From: Rudaea sp.
GTDB lineage: Bacteria > Pseudomonadota > Gammaproteobacteria > Xanthomonadales > Rhodanobacteraceae
Assembly (NCBI GenBank): GCA_031291055.1
Contig: JARLJU010000325.1
Span: forward strand, 21,003 to 85,002
DNA length: 64,000 bases
Direction: 5' to 3'
The notes beneath the pieces were generated by a model. It was not told the DNA's origin. It made no database searches and was given only the letters and a program-made list of their open reading frames with translations. How positions within the stretch are numbered: position 1 is the first letter of the stretch; each line of letters begins with the position of its first letter. The position numbers were made by a program, and so were the translations under genes. Positions 24,423-35,000 of this stretch are shown one piece after another.

Positions 24423-27400
24423 GACTCAACCTCAGGGTCTCTTGGACATTCCGCAGCAGGTCGGCTTCCTGATAGGGCTTGCCGAGGTAGCGTTCAACGC
24501 CGATTTCCAGGGCGCGCTGGCGGTGTTTCTCACCGGTGCGCGAGGTGATCATGATGATCGGCACCAGCTTGAGGCGCGGATCGTTCTTCATGTAGGTGGC
24601 CAGTTCGTAGCCGTCCATGCGCGGCATTTCGACGTCGAGCAAGACGATGTCAGGCACCTTGTCCTGCAGCTTCTCGACCGCGTCCAGGCCATCTTTCGCC
24701 GTGATCACGTCCATGTCGTTGCGCTCGAGTACGCGCGTGGTGACCTTGCGCATGGTGATCGAATCGTCGACCACCATGATCAACGGATGCGCACGCTGCT
24801 CGAATATCGGCTGTGGCGGCGTGATTGCCGGCATCACCGCTTCGCCCGCTTCCACGCGCTCGCGCAACGCTGCCGCGCGACGCACCAGCGGCGCCAGATC
24901 GAGAATCATCACGACCGAACCGTCGCCCATGATCGTGGCGCCGAAGATGCCGGGTACCGAACTGATCTGCGGCCCGACCGACTTCACCACGATTTCGCGC
25001 GAGCCGATGACGCCATCGATGCGCACCGCGGCGCGCTGATCACCGGTGCGGGTCATCAACAGCGGCAACTGTGCCTCATCGACGATGCGCGACGCCGGCA
25101 CATTGAGCAGATGCGACAATTCATAGATCAGGAATTCGTCGCCGCCATAGGTGTAGGCCGGATTCGTCTTGCCCATGCGCCGTTCCAGATCGTCGCGCGC
25201 GATACGCACAACGCCCTGTACCGACGACATCGGCACTGCATACGTGGCTTCGCCCAGACGCACCAGGATTGCCTGAGTGACGGCCAGCGTGAACGGCAGG
25301 CGGATGATGAAGGTGCTGCCGGTGCCACGCGTCGAGTCGATGGCAAGCGAACCTCCGAGCTGCTTGATCTCGTTGTGCACGACGTCCATGCCGACGCCGC
25401 GGCCGGCGAGCTGGGTGACGTGCTCGGCGGTGGAAAATCCGGTTTCGAGAATGAATCCGTACAGATCGCGGTCGGACAGCTGCGCGTCGGTCTTGAGCAA
25501 ACCACGCTCGATGGCCTTGCGCCGGATCGCGTCGCGATCCAGGCCCTTGCCGTCATCGGACACGCGCAGCACGACTTCCGTCGCCTCGCGGCTCACCTGG
25601 ATCGTGACTGTGCCCTCATTGGATTTGCCCGCAGCGACACGCTCTTCCGGTGTCTCGATGCCGTGCGCAAGGGCATTGCGCAGCATGTGCTCGAACGGCG
25701 CCTTCATGCGCTCGAGCAGGTTGCGATCCATTTCGCCCTGTGCACCTTCCACTTTCAGTTGTGCACGCTTGCCGACTTCCTGTGCCGCCTGGCGCACGGT
25801 GCGGCGCAACGACGGCACCAGTGAATCGAACGGCACCATGCGCGTGCGCATGAGGCCTTCCTGCAAGTCGGAACTTACGCGTGATTGCTGCAGCAGCAAC
25901 GTCTCGGACTGGCGCGTCAGATCGTCGAGCAGGCCCTGAATCGACACCAGATCCGATACCGACTCGGCCAGCGCGCGCGACAGCTGCTGCAACTGGCTGA
26001 AGCGGTCGAGTTCCAGCGGATCGAACGAGGATTCGCTGGATTCGGCTTCGCGCTGGTAGCGCGACAGAATCTGCGCTTCGGTTTCCATCTCGAGCTTGCG
26101 CAACTGGTCGCGCAGACGGCTGACCGTCGTCTCGAATTCGACCAGGTTGAAGCGGAAGGTCGAAATCTGCTGTTCCAGGCGCGAACGATAAATCGAGACT
26201 TCGCCGGCGTAGTTGACCAGTGAATCGAGCAGATCCGAACGCACGCGGATCATCTCCTGCGGCGCACGCGTCTGCGTGTCTTCTTCTTCCAGCGCCGGCA
26301 GCGGACGCGGTGGTGGCCGCGTCGACTTTACCGCCGGCACCGTTGGCGCCGTTGCCTCTCCGTCTTCCGGCGCGGATACCGACACCGCCGGTTCCGGCTG
26401 CGGCGTCGACGGCGTCGCCAGCATCGGGGCAGCGACCGGCAGTTCCCCGGACACCAATCCCTCGAAGCGCGCGATCGCATGTTCGGGCATCGCGATTGCC
26501 TGACGCTTGGCCACGCGCTGCACGAGACCGTGCAGGCGATCGAAACCGCGTTCCAGCGACTCGACAGTCACCCGATCCATCAAGCGGCGGTTTTCGCTGA
26601 TCACCTCGAGCAGCGATTCCATCGAGTGGCTCAGGTCGCCGATTGGCGCGAGACCGGCCATGCGTGCGCCGCCTTTGAGCGTGTGCAGGTCGCGTTGCAG
26701 ACCGGTGACCAGATCGCGATCCTGCGGCGATTCGCGCAGACGCGCCATCATCGAATCGGAATGGTCCAGGATATCTGCCGCTTCCTGCACGAAAATTTCG
26801 AGCAGATCTTCGTCGATATCGGGCAGATCCAGCTTGCCTTCGGGCTGCGCGTCGTCCTGCAGCGGTGGCAATTCCGCTGCCGACGGCGCAACTGCCGCGC
26901 GCGGCGCCTGTCGCGCCGCTTCATGTACAGCCGTGGACACGGGTTTGATTTCTTCGTCCCGCACTTGCTCGGGGATTTCTGCAGGCGGCGGCGTTTCGAT
27001 CAGTTCCGCAACGATCGCTTCATCCGGCGCGGCTTGTACCAGATCGTCGAACGACAGCAGTTCGGCATCCTCTGCCACCAGCGGGTCGGGGCGTTCAACC
27101 TCATGCGCCCGGCCTTCTTCAGGTTGCGCGCTGTCAATTTCGGTCGCCTGCTGGACCGGCGTGGCGACCGCGGCGGCTTCTTCCTGCTCGAACTGCTGCA
27201 ACCAGGCGGCAGTGAGATCCTCCTCGCTGCCCGAGGCAGCGGCGGCGCCTTCAGTCGTGATCGACGTGGTCGATCCGGTATCTGCCAGGGAATACGCCAT
27301 GTCGACGTCGGGAACCGTGGATTCGCTGAGTTCGATTGCCTCGATCTCGGCAAACAGGGCCGCATCGTCGCCGGGCGATACCGTCGTCGCCGGTACCACC

Positions 27401-30400
27401 TCCGGTGCGGTCGTTTCCGCAACGACCGGATCTGAGTCGATCGCTGGCGCCGGTACCGTGCGCGCCTCATCTTCAGCGAGCGCAAACAGCGTGTGCATCA
27501 TTTCGGGTTCCGGCAGGGTATCGCGCAACTCGGCGACGCGCGCGGACAGCGCATCGGAATTCGGCATCTGCGGATGTGCGTCTTCCAGCGCAGCGATGGT
27601 CTGGCTCACCAGGGCCGATGATTCGACCAGGGCGGCGACGCCCGCGGCATCCGGTGCGCGGCGGTCTGCGCGCAAACGCTTGATGTAGCCCTCCAGCGGT
27701 GCCAGCACATGGCTGATGACGGGAATGTCCACCATCGCTATCGCGCCGTTGAGCGTGTGCACGGCACGCAACAGCGGCTCACTGGCCGGCAGCGTCGGGG
27801 TCGCACGCAATTCGGCGACGTAGCCGTCGATCACCCCGAGATGCGTGGCAACTTCGCTCTTGAGGATCTCAAACAAAACCGGATCGATGTTCGGCAGCGG
27901 TTCCGCCGAGAGCGCCATCTGTTCATCCAGATTGCCACCGGCATGCGCGGCAACCTGCTCGGGTGAAGCGCTGAATGCGCTTTCGATATCCAGGCTCGCG
28001 TTCAATTCAGCCGGCTCACTCACCGCGGCAGACGGCACGGCTGCCGCGGCAGCGGCGGACGCGATTTCGTCCACGACCGGCACCAGACGGCGCACAGTGC
28101 GCTTGACCTTCTTCATGCGCTGGGTCGCACCGCTGCGCACCCACGCTTCTTCCCCGGCAGCAACCTTGTCGGCGACATCCATGATGCCGCTGATATCGGA
28201 CCTCGGTGCGCCTTCACCGCGCAGCGCCGCGAGCAGTTCGGGGAGCACGCCAACGGCATTGTCCACCAGCGCCTGCACGGCGGGACTCGCGGAAATCGTC
28301 TTGTCGAGCACGCGGTTGAGCATGTTCTCGACTTTCCAGCTGAACTCGCCCAGCGCGAGCGCGCCCACCAGACGTCCGGAGCCTTTAAGCGTATGGAACG
28401 AGCGGCGGATCGGCTTGAGTTTTTCGAAATCGTTGAGATCGGCCTTCCATGCCGGCAGGCAGCGATTCAGATTGTCGATCTCGTCCTGCACTTCCTCGAC
28501 AAACACTTCACGGATCTCTTCGTCGATGTCGTCCGAGGGCGTGGCGCTGAAGCTGGCGTCGGCGATCGGCGAAGCAGCATCGACGTCCGCCACTTCCTCT
28601 TCGATCTCCTCCTCGATCTCGACATAGCGCACATTCGGCGCGGGTGTGGCGGTGGCCTCGGTTTCGGCCAGGCGCAAACCACCCAGATCGTGAGACGGCG
28701 CAACATGCGCTACCGTCTCGCCGACCACCAGGTCCTCGAGTCCATGCCCCGGCGCAATGTCGATTGCGGGACGCAAATCAAGCGGATGCAGGTCCAGATC
28801 GTGCGTATGTTCGTCGGCGTCCGCCGTGGAGACGGCCGCGAGTACCGGCGTTGTGTCCGGTGTGCCGAGGCGCGCGATGAAATCGTCGATGCTTTCGTCG
28901 GGCAACTCGATGCTGGGAAACTCGGCATTGTCTGCGGATGCACTTTCAACCGGCGAAGTATCCTCGAGCTTCAGGCCGGCTTCACCGCTGGCAGGCAGAT
29001 GCTCACCCCAGCTCGGGAATTCTCCACTTTGCGCGTCAGCCGCTTCCGCCGCGGTTGCGTTCGGCAGTTGCGCAGCGCCCTCCGTGCTGAAATTCTGTGG
29101 CGCGACAGGACGATCCATTTTTGCCACGGCGGCAGCGGTGGGCGGCGACACCTGCCAGGCCGCACCCGAGGGATGTTCAGGCAGCGGCTCGGGCGATGGC
29201 GGCGCACTGCCGCCATCGTCGTCGGGTACCGGCCAGTAGCCCAGCGCTGCCAGGCTCTGGCGCGTGACGTCGAGAATCTTTTCGCGTCCCCCGCGCTGCT
29301 CGCGGGTCGCTTCCATGTAGTACTCGATCGACGCCAGTGCATCGGCGAGTTTGTCCATCTGTTCCACGGTCGGCACGCGACGGTGACGCAGCAGTTCGAC
29401 TTCCACAAAACGCACGATGCCGTTCATCAATTGCGCCGGCTCGCCCAGATTGAGCATGCGCAGCGCACCGGATATTTCCTCCAGCAGGCGCGGAATGGGT
29501 TCAACGCGAGCGTGATCCCAGGGCGACTCGACGAAGGCGACGATATCCTGCTTGGCCTGGGCGATATTGACCGAGGCTTCCTTCATCAGCGCATCGAGGA
29601 TCTTGCGCACTTCGGCCTTGGGCAATTCGAGTTCGCCCGGCGCCACGGCGCTGGCGGCCGGCGATTCCGCACCGAGGCGATCAATGTGGTCGTCGAGAGA
29701 GGCTTCTACATAGAGCAGCGCACCGGCCACGTCGAGCAAGGTGCTCTCGTCGGACGAACGCGTCTTGTTGGCGATTTCCTCGACGATCTTGCGCTGTTCC
29801 AGCACCACGCGGCGTGGCACGCCCAGACCGAGCATGCCCAGGGTGTCGCCAACGCGGTCGAGCACGTCGGCCTGCGCCATCAACTCTGCCGGATCGGCGT
29901 TCTGCGCGCGCAGGAAGATGTCCAGCGCCTCCTTGACCCGCATCAGGTCGTCTTTGATCGCCGCGGAAACAGTATCGAGCAGGGTCTTGTTGTGGCCGGA
30001 AATCGAGCCTTTGGCATGTTCGAGCTCTTTCTCGCTCGGCAACAGGGCATCGAGTTTGTAGGTATCGCGAATCTCCACCGCGCGTTCGCCGGCGGCGCTC
30101 GAATGGGCGATGTAGTACAGCAGGTTCTTGGTCAGGTCGCGCGGCGGCGCGGCCGCAAAACCGGCCTCGCCGGCATCGACCAGGCGTTTGATCTCGCGAT
30201 CGACCTTGCCGAACAGCAGCTTTACCGCAGCATTGGCCTCGATCGCTCCGGACGCAACGCTTTCGAGCACGCCCGTCGCTATCCACCACAACCGGCGTGC
30301 GTCTTCCTGGGTGCAGGCGGCGCGCAAGCGGTCGAGTACGCCGATCAGGCGTTCGAGCTGGGCGGCGGCGGCATCATCGCGGATCCAGCGCAGCAGCGAC

Positions 30401-30933
30401 AGCTGGAACGCCGTGCGCAGGCGCGCTGCCTCGGCCTTGAGTTCCACTTCCGGCAACCCGTTCGCCGCACCGGCGGCGGCGTCGGGCAGCGGTGCCGACA
30501 GATCCGGCGAAAACAGCACCGACTCGGTCAGCAGCTTTTCGCCGCGCGTGGCGCGCAGGTCGTTCAGCAGCGGCAGCAGGACGATGGGAATATCCTTGTG
30601 CCCGCTCTGCAGGCGCTCAAGATAATCCGGCAACTGCACGATGCCGCGCATCAGCACGGAATAGGTATCGTCCTGCGGCTTGACCTGACCGTCGAGCAGG
30701 GCCAGCGCGACGCGCTCCATTTCCTCGACCACCATCGCTGCGCCGTACAACTCGACCATGCGCAATGTTCCCTGCACCTGGTGCAGGTAGGTGGCGCAGA
30801 AGCGCATCAGGCTGGAATCGGCCGGATCCTCGACGTAAGCCTCCAGCGCCTGGCGCGCCTGCTTGAGGGTTTCGTCCAGTTCCTGCTTGACCCAGTTGAG
30901 GGTGGTGAAATCGATGCCGTCTTGAAGTCTCAT
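24415..30933 (-). CDS. chpA: Multi-HPt hybrid chemosensory kinase ChpA
   Basis: Central kinase of the twitching chemosensory pathway, 2172 residues. I see six HPt-like modules. Four retain the phospho-acceptor: His51 (YLHQVQGTL), His847 (SFHTLKGSG), His1059 (AVHTLNGAI) and His1417 (DLHTLKGGA). Two others (VLDRVGDTLGM and LLEEISGALRM) have lost it. Long acidic, Ala/Pro-rich linkers separate the later modules. A CheA core follows: dimerisation from about 1565, ATP-binding at about 1740-1890 (MLRNALAHGIE, GRGVGMDVV), a CheW domain to about 2030, and a C-terminal receiver (VVDDSITMRK, LLDVEMPRMDG) ending at 2172. Pseudomonas ChpA has the same plan with more modules. It phosphorylates PilG and PilH. 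Confidence 0.95.
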   Translation of the reverse strand: MRLQDGIDFTTLNWVKQELDETLKQARQALEAYVEDPADSSLMRFCATYLHQVQGTLRMVELYGAAMVVEEMERVALALLDGQVKPQDDTYSVLMRGIVQLPDYLERLQSGHKDIPIVLLPLLNDLRATRGEKLLTESVLFSPDLSAPLPDAAAGAANGLPEVELKAEAARLRTAFQLSLLRWIRDDAAAAQLERLIGVLDRLRAACTQEDARRLWWIATGVLESVASGAIEANAAVKLLFGKVDREIKRLVDAGEAGFAAAPPRDLTKNLLYYIAHSSAAGERAVEIRDTYKLDALLPSEKELEHAKGSISGHNKTLLDTVSAAIKDDLMRVKEALDIFLRAQNADPAELMAQADVLDRVGDTLGMLGLGVPRRVVLEQRKIVEEIANKTRSSDESTLLDVAGALLYVEASLDDHIDRLGAESPAASAVAPGELELPKAEVRKILDALMKEASVNIAQAKQDIVAFVESPWDHARVEPIPRLLEEISGALRMLNLGEPAQLMNGIVRFVEVELLRHRRVPTVEQMDKLADALASIEYYMEATREQRGGREKILDVTRQSLAALGYWPVPDDDGGSAPPSPEPLPEHPSGAAWQVSPPTAAAVAKMDRPVAPQNFSTEGAAQLPNATAAEAADAQSGEFPSWGEHLPASGEAGLKLEDTSPVESASADNAEFPSIELPDESIDDFIARLGTPDTTPVLAAVSTADADEHTHDLDLHPLDLRPAIDIAPGHGLEDLVVGETVAHVAPSHDLGGLRLAETEATATPAPNVRYVEIEEEIEEEVADVDAASPIADASFSATPSDDIDEEIREVFVEEVQDEIDNLNRCLPAWKADLNDFEKLKPIRRSFHTLKGSGRLVGALALGEFSWKVENMLNRVLDKTISASPAVQALVDNAVGVLPELLAALRGEGAPRSDISGIMDVADKVAAGEEAWVRSGATQRMKKVKRTVRRLVPVVDEIASAAAAAAVPSAAVSEPAELNASLDIESAFSASPEQVAAHAGGNLDEQMALSAEPLPNIDPVLFEILKSEVATHLGVIDGYVAELRATPTLPASEPLLRAVHTLNGAIAMVDIPVISHVLAPLEGYIKRLRADRRAPDAAGVAALVESSALVSQTIAALEDAHPQMPNSDALSARVAELRDTLPEPEMMHTLFALAEDEARTVPAPAIDSDPVVAETTAPEVVPATTVSPGDDAALFAEIEAIELSESTVPDVDMAYSLADTGSTTSITTEGAAAASGSEEDLTAAWLQQFEQEEAAAVATPVQQATEIDSAQPEEGRAHEVERPDPLVAEDAELLSFDDLVQAAPDEAIVAELIETPPPAEIPEQVRDEEIKPVSTAVHEAARQAPRAAVAPSAAELPPLQDDAQPEGKLDLPDIDEDLLEIFVQEAADILDHSDSMMARLRESPQDRDLVTGLQRDLHTLKGGARMAGLAPIGDLSHSMESLLEVISENRRLMDRVTVESLERGFDRLHGLVQRVAKRQAIAMPEHAIARFEGLVSGELPVAAPMLATPSTPQPEPAVSVSAPEDGEATAPTVPAVKSTRPPPRPLPALEEEDTQTRAPQEMIRVRSDLLDSLVNYAGEVSIYRSRLEQQISTFRFNLVEFETTVSRLRDQLRKLEMETEAQILSRYQREAESSESSFDPLELDRFSQLQQLSRALAESVSDLVSIQGLLDDLTRQSETLLLQQSRVSSDLQEGLMRTRMVPFDSLVPSLRRTVRQAAQEVGKRAQLKVEGAQGEMDRNLLERMKAPFEHMLRNALAHGIETPEERVAAGKSNEGTVTIQVSREATEVVLRVSDDGKGLDRDAIRRKAIERGLLKTDAQLSDRDLYGFILETGFSTAEHVTQLAGRGVGMDVVHNEIKQLGGSLAIDSTRGTGSTFIIRLPFTLAVTQAILVRLGEATYAVPMSSVQGVVRIARDDLERRMGKTNPAYTYGGDEFLIYELSHLLNVPASRIVDEAQLPLLMTRTGDQRAAVRIDGVIGSREIVVKSVGPQISSVPGIFGATIMGDGSVVMILDLAPLVRRAAALRERVEAGEAVMPAITPPQPIFEQRAHPLIMVVDDSITMRKVTTRVLERNDMDVITAKDGLDAVEKLQDKVPDIVLLDVEMPRMDGYELATYMKNDPRLKLVPIIMITSRTGEKHRQRALEIGVERYLGKPYQEADLLRNVQETLRLSRA

Positions 30934-30942
30934 ACCGTTCTC

Positions 30943-31815
30943 TCAACTATTGCGCAGGAACGCCAGCACGTTGCGATTGTCGACGCGACGCAGACTGGCA
31001 TGCGCGAAATTCGTCACCTCGCCCGATCCCAGCACCAGCAAGCCACCGGGTTTGAGCAGATTGGCGAAAGTCGCCAGCAATTCGCGACGCCGATCGCGCG
31101 CGAAGTAGATCAACACGTTTTGGCAAAAAATCAGATCCAGCCGCTTCAGCGGCGCGCGCGCAGCATCGAGCAGATTGAACGATGCAAAGCCCACCCGCTT
31201 GCGCAGCGCTTCGCTGATCCTGAAGCTGTCGCCATCCACAAGTTCGCAATAGCGTTCGCGATACTGGATGGGAATTTCCTCGATCTTCTGCCGCGGGTAA
31301 AGGCCGGCGCGACCAACGGCCAGGGCCGGGAGACTGACGTCGGTCGCAGTCACGCCGAAATAGACTTTCGCCGCCGTGGTTGCGGTCAGGTGCCGGTCCA
31401 GGACCATCGCCAGAGTGTAGGCTTCCTCGCCGCTGGAGCAACCCACGCTCCAGGCATGCAATGCCGCCTGCTTGGTTTTCTCCGGCAGGCAGCGCAGCCA
31501 GTCGTTGGCAATCAGGTCCATGGACGGCGGATGACGGAAAAAATGCGTCTCGTGCACGGTCAGCCGGTCGACCAGCGTGGTCCACTCGATTGCGCCATCG
31601 GCGCCCCTGTGCAGCTCGCTGAAATACTCCTCGAAGCTCGCCCGTCCGGTTTCGCGCATGCGGCCGCGCACACTGGTGACCAGAAACGCCTTGCGCGCCA
31701 GCGGCACGACAACGCCCGTGCGCTTCTCGAGCAGACTCGCCCAGCGCTCGAACTCGCTGTCGTCCATGCCCGGCATGGGGGTCAGCGGTGACCAGTTCCC
31801 GGCGGCAATCGTCAT
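30943..31815 (-). CDS. pilK: CheR-type chemoreceptor methyltransferase (PilK position)
   Basis: SAM-dependent glutamate methyltransferase of 290 residues. It shows the CheR N-terminal helical domain, RLTVHETHFFRHP, the SAM loop WSVGCSSGEEAYTLAMVL, and the late motif LDLIFCQNVLIYF. It is expected to methylate PilJ. It lies between pilJ and chpA, the PilK position in Pseudomonas, 9 bp before chpA. Confidence 0.92.
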   Translation of the reverse strand: MTIAAGNWSPLTPMPGMDDSEFERWASLLEKRTGVVVPLARKAFLVTSVRGRMRETGRASFEEYFSELHRGADGAIEWTTLVDRLTVHETHFFRHPPSMDLIANDWLRCLPEKTKQAALHAWSVGCSSGEEAYTLAMVLDRHLTATTAAKVYFGVTATDVSLPALAVGRAGLYPRQKIEEIPIQYRERYCELVDGDSFRISEALRKRVGFASFNLLDAARAPLKRLDLIFCQNVLIYFARDRRRELLATFANLLKPGGLLVLGSGEVTNFAHASLRRVDNRNVLAFLRNS

Positions 31816-31959
31816 GCTCGATACCCACCTCCGACAGCCAAGGATGCGACAAAATTGCCTTGTACACTTGTACAGGATCGCACATCCGCTGCGTAACCAT
31901 CCTCATCATCAGCGACCAAACCCCAGCGGCGCTTGATCCATGCAAACTGCGTTTCATTC

Positions 31960-34002
31960 TCAGGTCGGCAACTTGAAGTCCGCGACCGAACGACGCAAGT
32001 CCGCAGCCAGCTGGGCCAGGTTGCCGATCGATTCGGCGGTCTGGCTCGCGCCGACCGAAGTCTGCGTCGTGATTTCCTGAATCACGTTCATCGTTGCCGA
32101 AATGTTCGTTGCCGCGGCCGACTGCTGACGCGCCGCTTCGGAAATGTTCTGAATGAGATCGGCCAGATCGTTCGACACCTTTTCGATCTCGCCCAGCGCC
32201 AGACCCGCGTCCTCGGCCAGGCGCGCACCGGCAACCACTTCGGCCGTGGTCTGCTCCATCGAGGTGACCGCTTCGTTGGTGTCGGCCTGAATCGTCTGCA
32301 CCAGCGTTTCGATTCGGCGTGTGGCGCCGGAAGCGCGCTCGGCCAGTCGCTGCACTTCGTCAGCGACGACCGCGAAGCCGCGGCCTGCTTCACCGGCCGA
32401 GGCCGCCTGGATCGCCGCGTTCAAGGCCAGAATGTTCGTCTGCTCAGCGATGTCGTTGATCAGTTCGACGATCGATCCGATTTCCTGCGAGGACTCGCCC
32501 AGGCGTTTGATGCGCTTGGAAGTCTCCTGAATCTGGTCACGGATCGAGTCCATGCCCTGAATTGTCTGGCGCACGATGCCGGCGCCCTTGGACGCGATCT
32601 GCACCGAGCGCTGCGCCACGTCGGCCGATTCGGCGGAGTTCTTCGAGACCTCGTCGATGGACACCGCAATTTCATTGATCGCGGCGGATGCCGAAGTAAT
32701 CTGCTGCGCCTGATGCTCGGCGGCTTCGGCCAGATGCATCGCGGTTGCCTGCGTTTCCTGCGCGGCCGCCGATACCTGCACGGCGGTTTCGTTGATCGTC
32801 GTCACCAGCGAGCGCAGCGCCTCGACCGCGAAGTTCACCGAGTCGGCGATCGCGCCAGTGATGTCCTCGGTTACCGTCGCGCGTACGGTCAGATCGCCTT
32901 CTGCGAGCGATCCCATTTCGTCCAGCAGGCGCAAAATGGCTTCCTGGTTGCGCTGGTTCAACTCGGCGGTTACCTGATAGCGCTGGCGCTGGTTGCGGAT
33001 CTGGCTGAAGCCCAGCAGCACGACCAGCACGATGGCGACGATGGCGGCCACGGCGCCGAGAGCCATGCTCGGAAACAGTTGCTTGCCCGCGCGATCGCTG
33101 ATGCCCCTGGATACCGGCTCGGCCTTCAGCAACATGGTCTGGCTGTCGATGGAGGTCTGGTCCGCCGCCTGCTTCACGTCCTGCAGGGCAGATGCGGAAT
33201 CGAGCAGCTTCTTGACCGGGTCGGCGACCAGTTCGCTCCACTGCTTGTTGATGTCGGCAAGAATTTCCTTGGCGTTGGGATTGTCCATCGCGCGAATGTT
33301 CAAATCCGGGTTGCCGCTCAGGAGGCCGGCAAGCACGGCGCCATAAAGCTGCGCATCGCGCTGCAGACCATCGGCCGCCGATTGGGCCTCTTCACCGCCC
33401 TGCAGGATTGACTGAACGCGGCGCTGCATGCGGTCGGCGAGCAACATTTCGCGCGACGAGATCATCACCTGGTTGGCCGAACCGTTTTTCTCGGTGAGGA
33501 TCTTCACCACCTCTTCCATACGCGAGTTCAGGACCGGCATCTTGCCGTTGAAGTCTGCGGCCACCGCAGAGGTATTGAGCACCTGCTCCTTGCTGTCCAG
33601 AATCTTGGTGACGTTGGTGTTGAGCGGCGCCCAGGCCTTGTCCAGGTCGGCGATTTCCTTAGTGACGCCCGAGACGTCGCCATAGCCGCGCATGCCGTTG
33701 GCCGGATCGCCTTTCTTGAGCTTGTTGAGCAGGTCATCGACCGTGTTGCGGGTGACTTCCAGAGTCTTGAACGCATCGATGTTGCCGCCGGCCGCATCGT
33801 TGGCCACTTTCGACAACTGCTGCGACGATACCTGGATCTTCGTCACCAGCGCGCTGGCCTTGGCATCCTGGCCGGCGTCGTAGATCAGAAAGCCGAAATC
33901 CAGCGCAGCGGCGACAATCGCCACGATCAGCAGCACGACGAGCAGAGTATTGGCTCCGCCCGATCGTTCCTTCCCGCCAAGTGCACCAGTCGTCACGCTC
34001 AT
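31960..34002 (-). CDS. pilJ: Methyl-accepting chemotaxis protein PilJ
   Basis: Inner-membrane chemoreceptor of 680 residues. An N-terminal helix ([20 protein letters not shown]) and a second one near residue 310 ([20 protein letters not shown]) enclose a periplasmic PilJ domain. The cytoplasmic coiled coil carries the invariant hairpin tip ([20 protein letters not shown], then [11 protein letters not shown]). It senses surface or pilus state and controls ChpA through PilI. The 144-bp gap before the methyltransferase gene is the longest in the operon; I see no terminator in it. Confidence 0.94.
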   Translation of the reverse strand: MSVTTGALGGKERSGGANTLLVVLLIVAIVAAALDFGFLIYDAGQDAKASALVTKIQVSSQQLSKVANDAAGGNIDAFKTLEVTRNTVDDLLNKLKKGDPANGMRGYGDVSGVTKEIADLDKAWAPLNTNVTKILDSKEQVLNTSAVAADFNGKMPVLNSRMEEVVKILTEKNGSANQVMISSREMLLADRMQRRVQSILQGGEEAQSAADGLQRDAQLYGAVLAGLLSGNPDLNIRAMDNPNAKEILADINKQWSELVADPVKKLLDSASALQDVKQAADQTSIDSQTMLLKAEPVSRGISDRAGKQLFPSMALGAVAAIVAIVLVVLLGFSQIRNQRQRYQVTAELNQRNQEAILRLLDEMGSLAEGDLTVRATVTEDITGAIADSVNFAVEALRSLVTTINETAVQVSAAAQETQATAMHLAEAAEHQAQQITSASAAINEIAVSIDEVSKNSAESADVAQRSVQIASKGAGIVRQTIQGMDSIRDQIQETSKRIKRLGESSQEIGSIVELINDIAEQTNILALNAAIQAASAGEAGRGFAVVADEVQRLAERASGATRRIETLVQTIQADTNEAVTSMEQTTAEVVAGARLAEDAGLALGEIEKVSNDLADLIQNISEAARQQSAAATNISATMNVIQEITTQTSVGASQTAESIGNLAQLAADLRRSVADFKLPT

Positions 34003-34040
34003 AACTCACCCCTTGAATACTTCGGTAAAGCCAAAGGCGT

Positions 34041-34595
34041 TCATGCCGCCGCCTGAACAAAATCGGGAGTGCGCACCAGGGCTGCCATGCTGAACAGGCC
34101 CCAGATCACATCGCCCAAAGGATATTTCTCTGCCACGAAACGGCTGTAGCGGTCGTCTTCCTCGCCGAAGGCATCGGCGCGCTGATCCTCGGAAAAATTG
34201 CGCTGTCCCAGCACTTCGTCGATCAGCAGACCCACACTGCCGCCAAGCTGGCGTACCAGCAGCACGCGGCTGGTATCGGTGAGCTGGGTGCGCTCGCCTT
34301 CGAGGTATTGCTTCAGATCGATCACCGGAACCAGGTTGCCGCGCACATTGGCGACGCCGAGCAGCCACGCCCGCGTTCCGGGCACGAGCGTCAACGAGGG
34401 CTGGGTGAGGATTTCGTTGACTTCGTTGATGCTGCTGACCAGATAACGCGTGCCGACGCGGAATCCGATGCCGCGCCACAGGCCTGGCGCCTCGATCTGC
34501 TCGGGCAATCCGGCGGCATGCGCCAGACTGCGCCGCTCATAGTCGGCCAGAGCCTCGAAAGGCGAAAGCTGCAGCGTGTCGAGAACAGTGGCCAT
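34041..34595 (-). CDS. pilI: CheW-like adaptor PilI
   Basis: Adaptor of 184 residues coupling PilJ to ChpA. One CheW domain is visible (GIGFRVGTRYLVSSINEVNE, VRGNLVPVIDLKQYLEG, VGLLIDEVLGQRNF). It lies 7 bp after pilH and 38 bp before pilJ. Confidence 0.92.
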   Translation of the reverse strand: MATVLDTLQLSPFEALADYERRSLAHAAGLPEQIEAPGLWRGIGFRVGTRYLVSSINEVNEILTQPSLTLVPGTRAWLLGVANVRGNLVPVIDLKQYLEGERTQLTDTSRVLLVRQLGGSVGLLIDEVLGQRNFSEDQRADAFGEEDDRYSRFVAEKYPLGDVIWGLFSMAALVRTPDFVQAAA

Positions 34596-34602
34596 GAGTT
34601 TG

Positions 34603-34968
34603 TCAGCTCGACAGGAGTTTCTGGATGCGGGCGAGCAGCTCCTGCTCGGCGACGGGCTTGACCAGGAAATCCTTCGCTCCCTGGCGCAAACCCCAGACCC
34701 GATCGGTTTCCATCGACTTGGTCGTGACGATCAGGATCGGTATGGCGGAAGTTTCGGTATCGCGGCTGAGCGTGCGTGTGGCCTGGAAGCCGTTCATGCC
34801 GGGCATGATCACGTCCATGATCACCATGTCCGGCCGCTCGCGCTTGGCCATGCCAATGCCTTCCTCGGCGCTGGCTGCGCTGCTGACACGGTGCCCATGC
34901 TTTTCGAGCAGCGTGGTGAAAACACGCACATCGGTCGGCGAATCATCAATGATGAGAATATGCGCCAT
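34603..34968 (-). CDS. pilH: Twitching motility response regulator PilH
   Basis: Single-domain CheY-like regulator of 121 residues with IIDDSPTD, phospho-acceptor Asp52 (MVIMDVIMPGMNGF), the switch residue in IVTTKS, and Lys in LVKPV. In Pseudomonas it opposes or resets PilG output at PilT. The ATG at 34968 is the natural start; the longer frame to 35295 overlaps pilG. Confidence 0.94.
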   Translation of the reverse strand: MAHILIIDDSPTDVRVFTTLLEKHGHRVSSAASAEEGIGMAKRERPDMVIMDVIMPGMNGFQATRTLSRDTETSAIPILIVTTKSMETDRVWGLRQGAKDFLVKPVAEQELLARIQKLLSS

Positions 34969-35000
34969 CGGTTTCCCCTTGGTTCGGATGGCCTCCACGC

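Noticed and set aside
28393..31791. Plus-strand open frame of 1132 codons opposite chpA and the methyltransferase gene
   Set aside because: It is antisense to clearly conserved HPt and CheR domains; the translation is His/Arg/Gln-rich without recognisable motifs, typical of a shadow frame in high-GC DNA.
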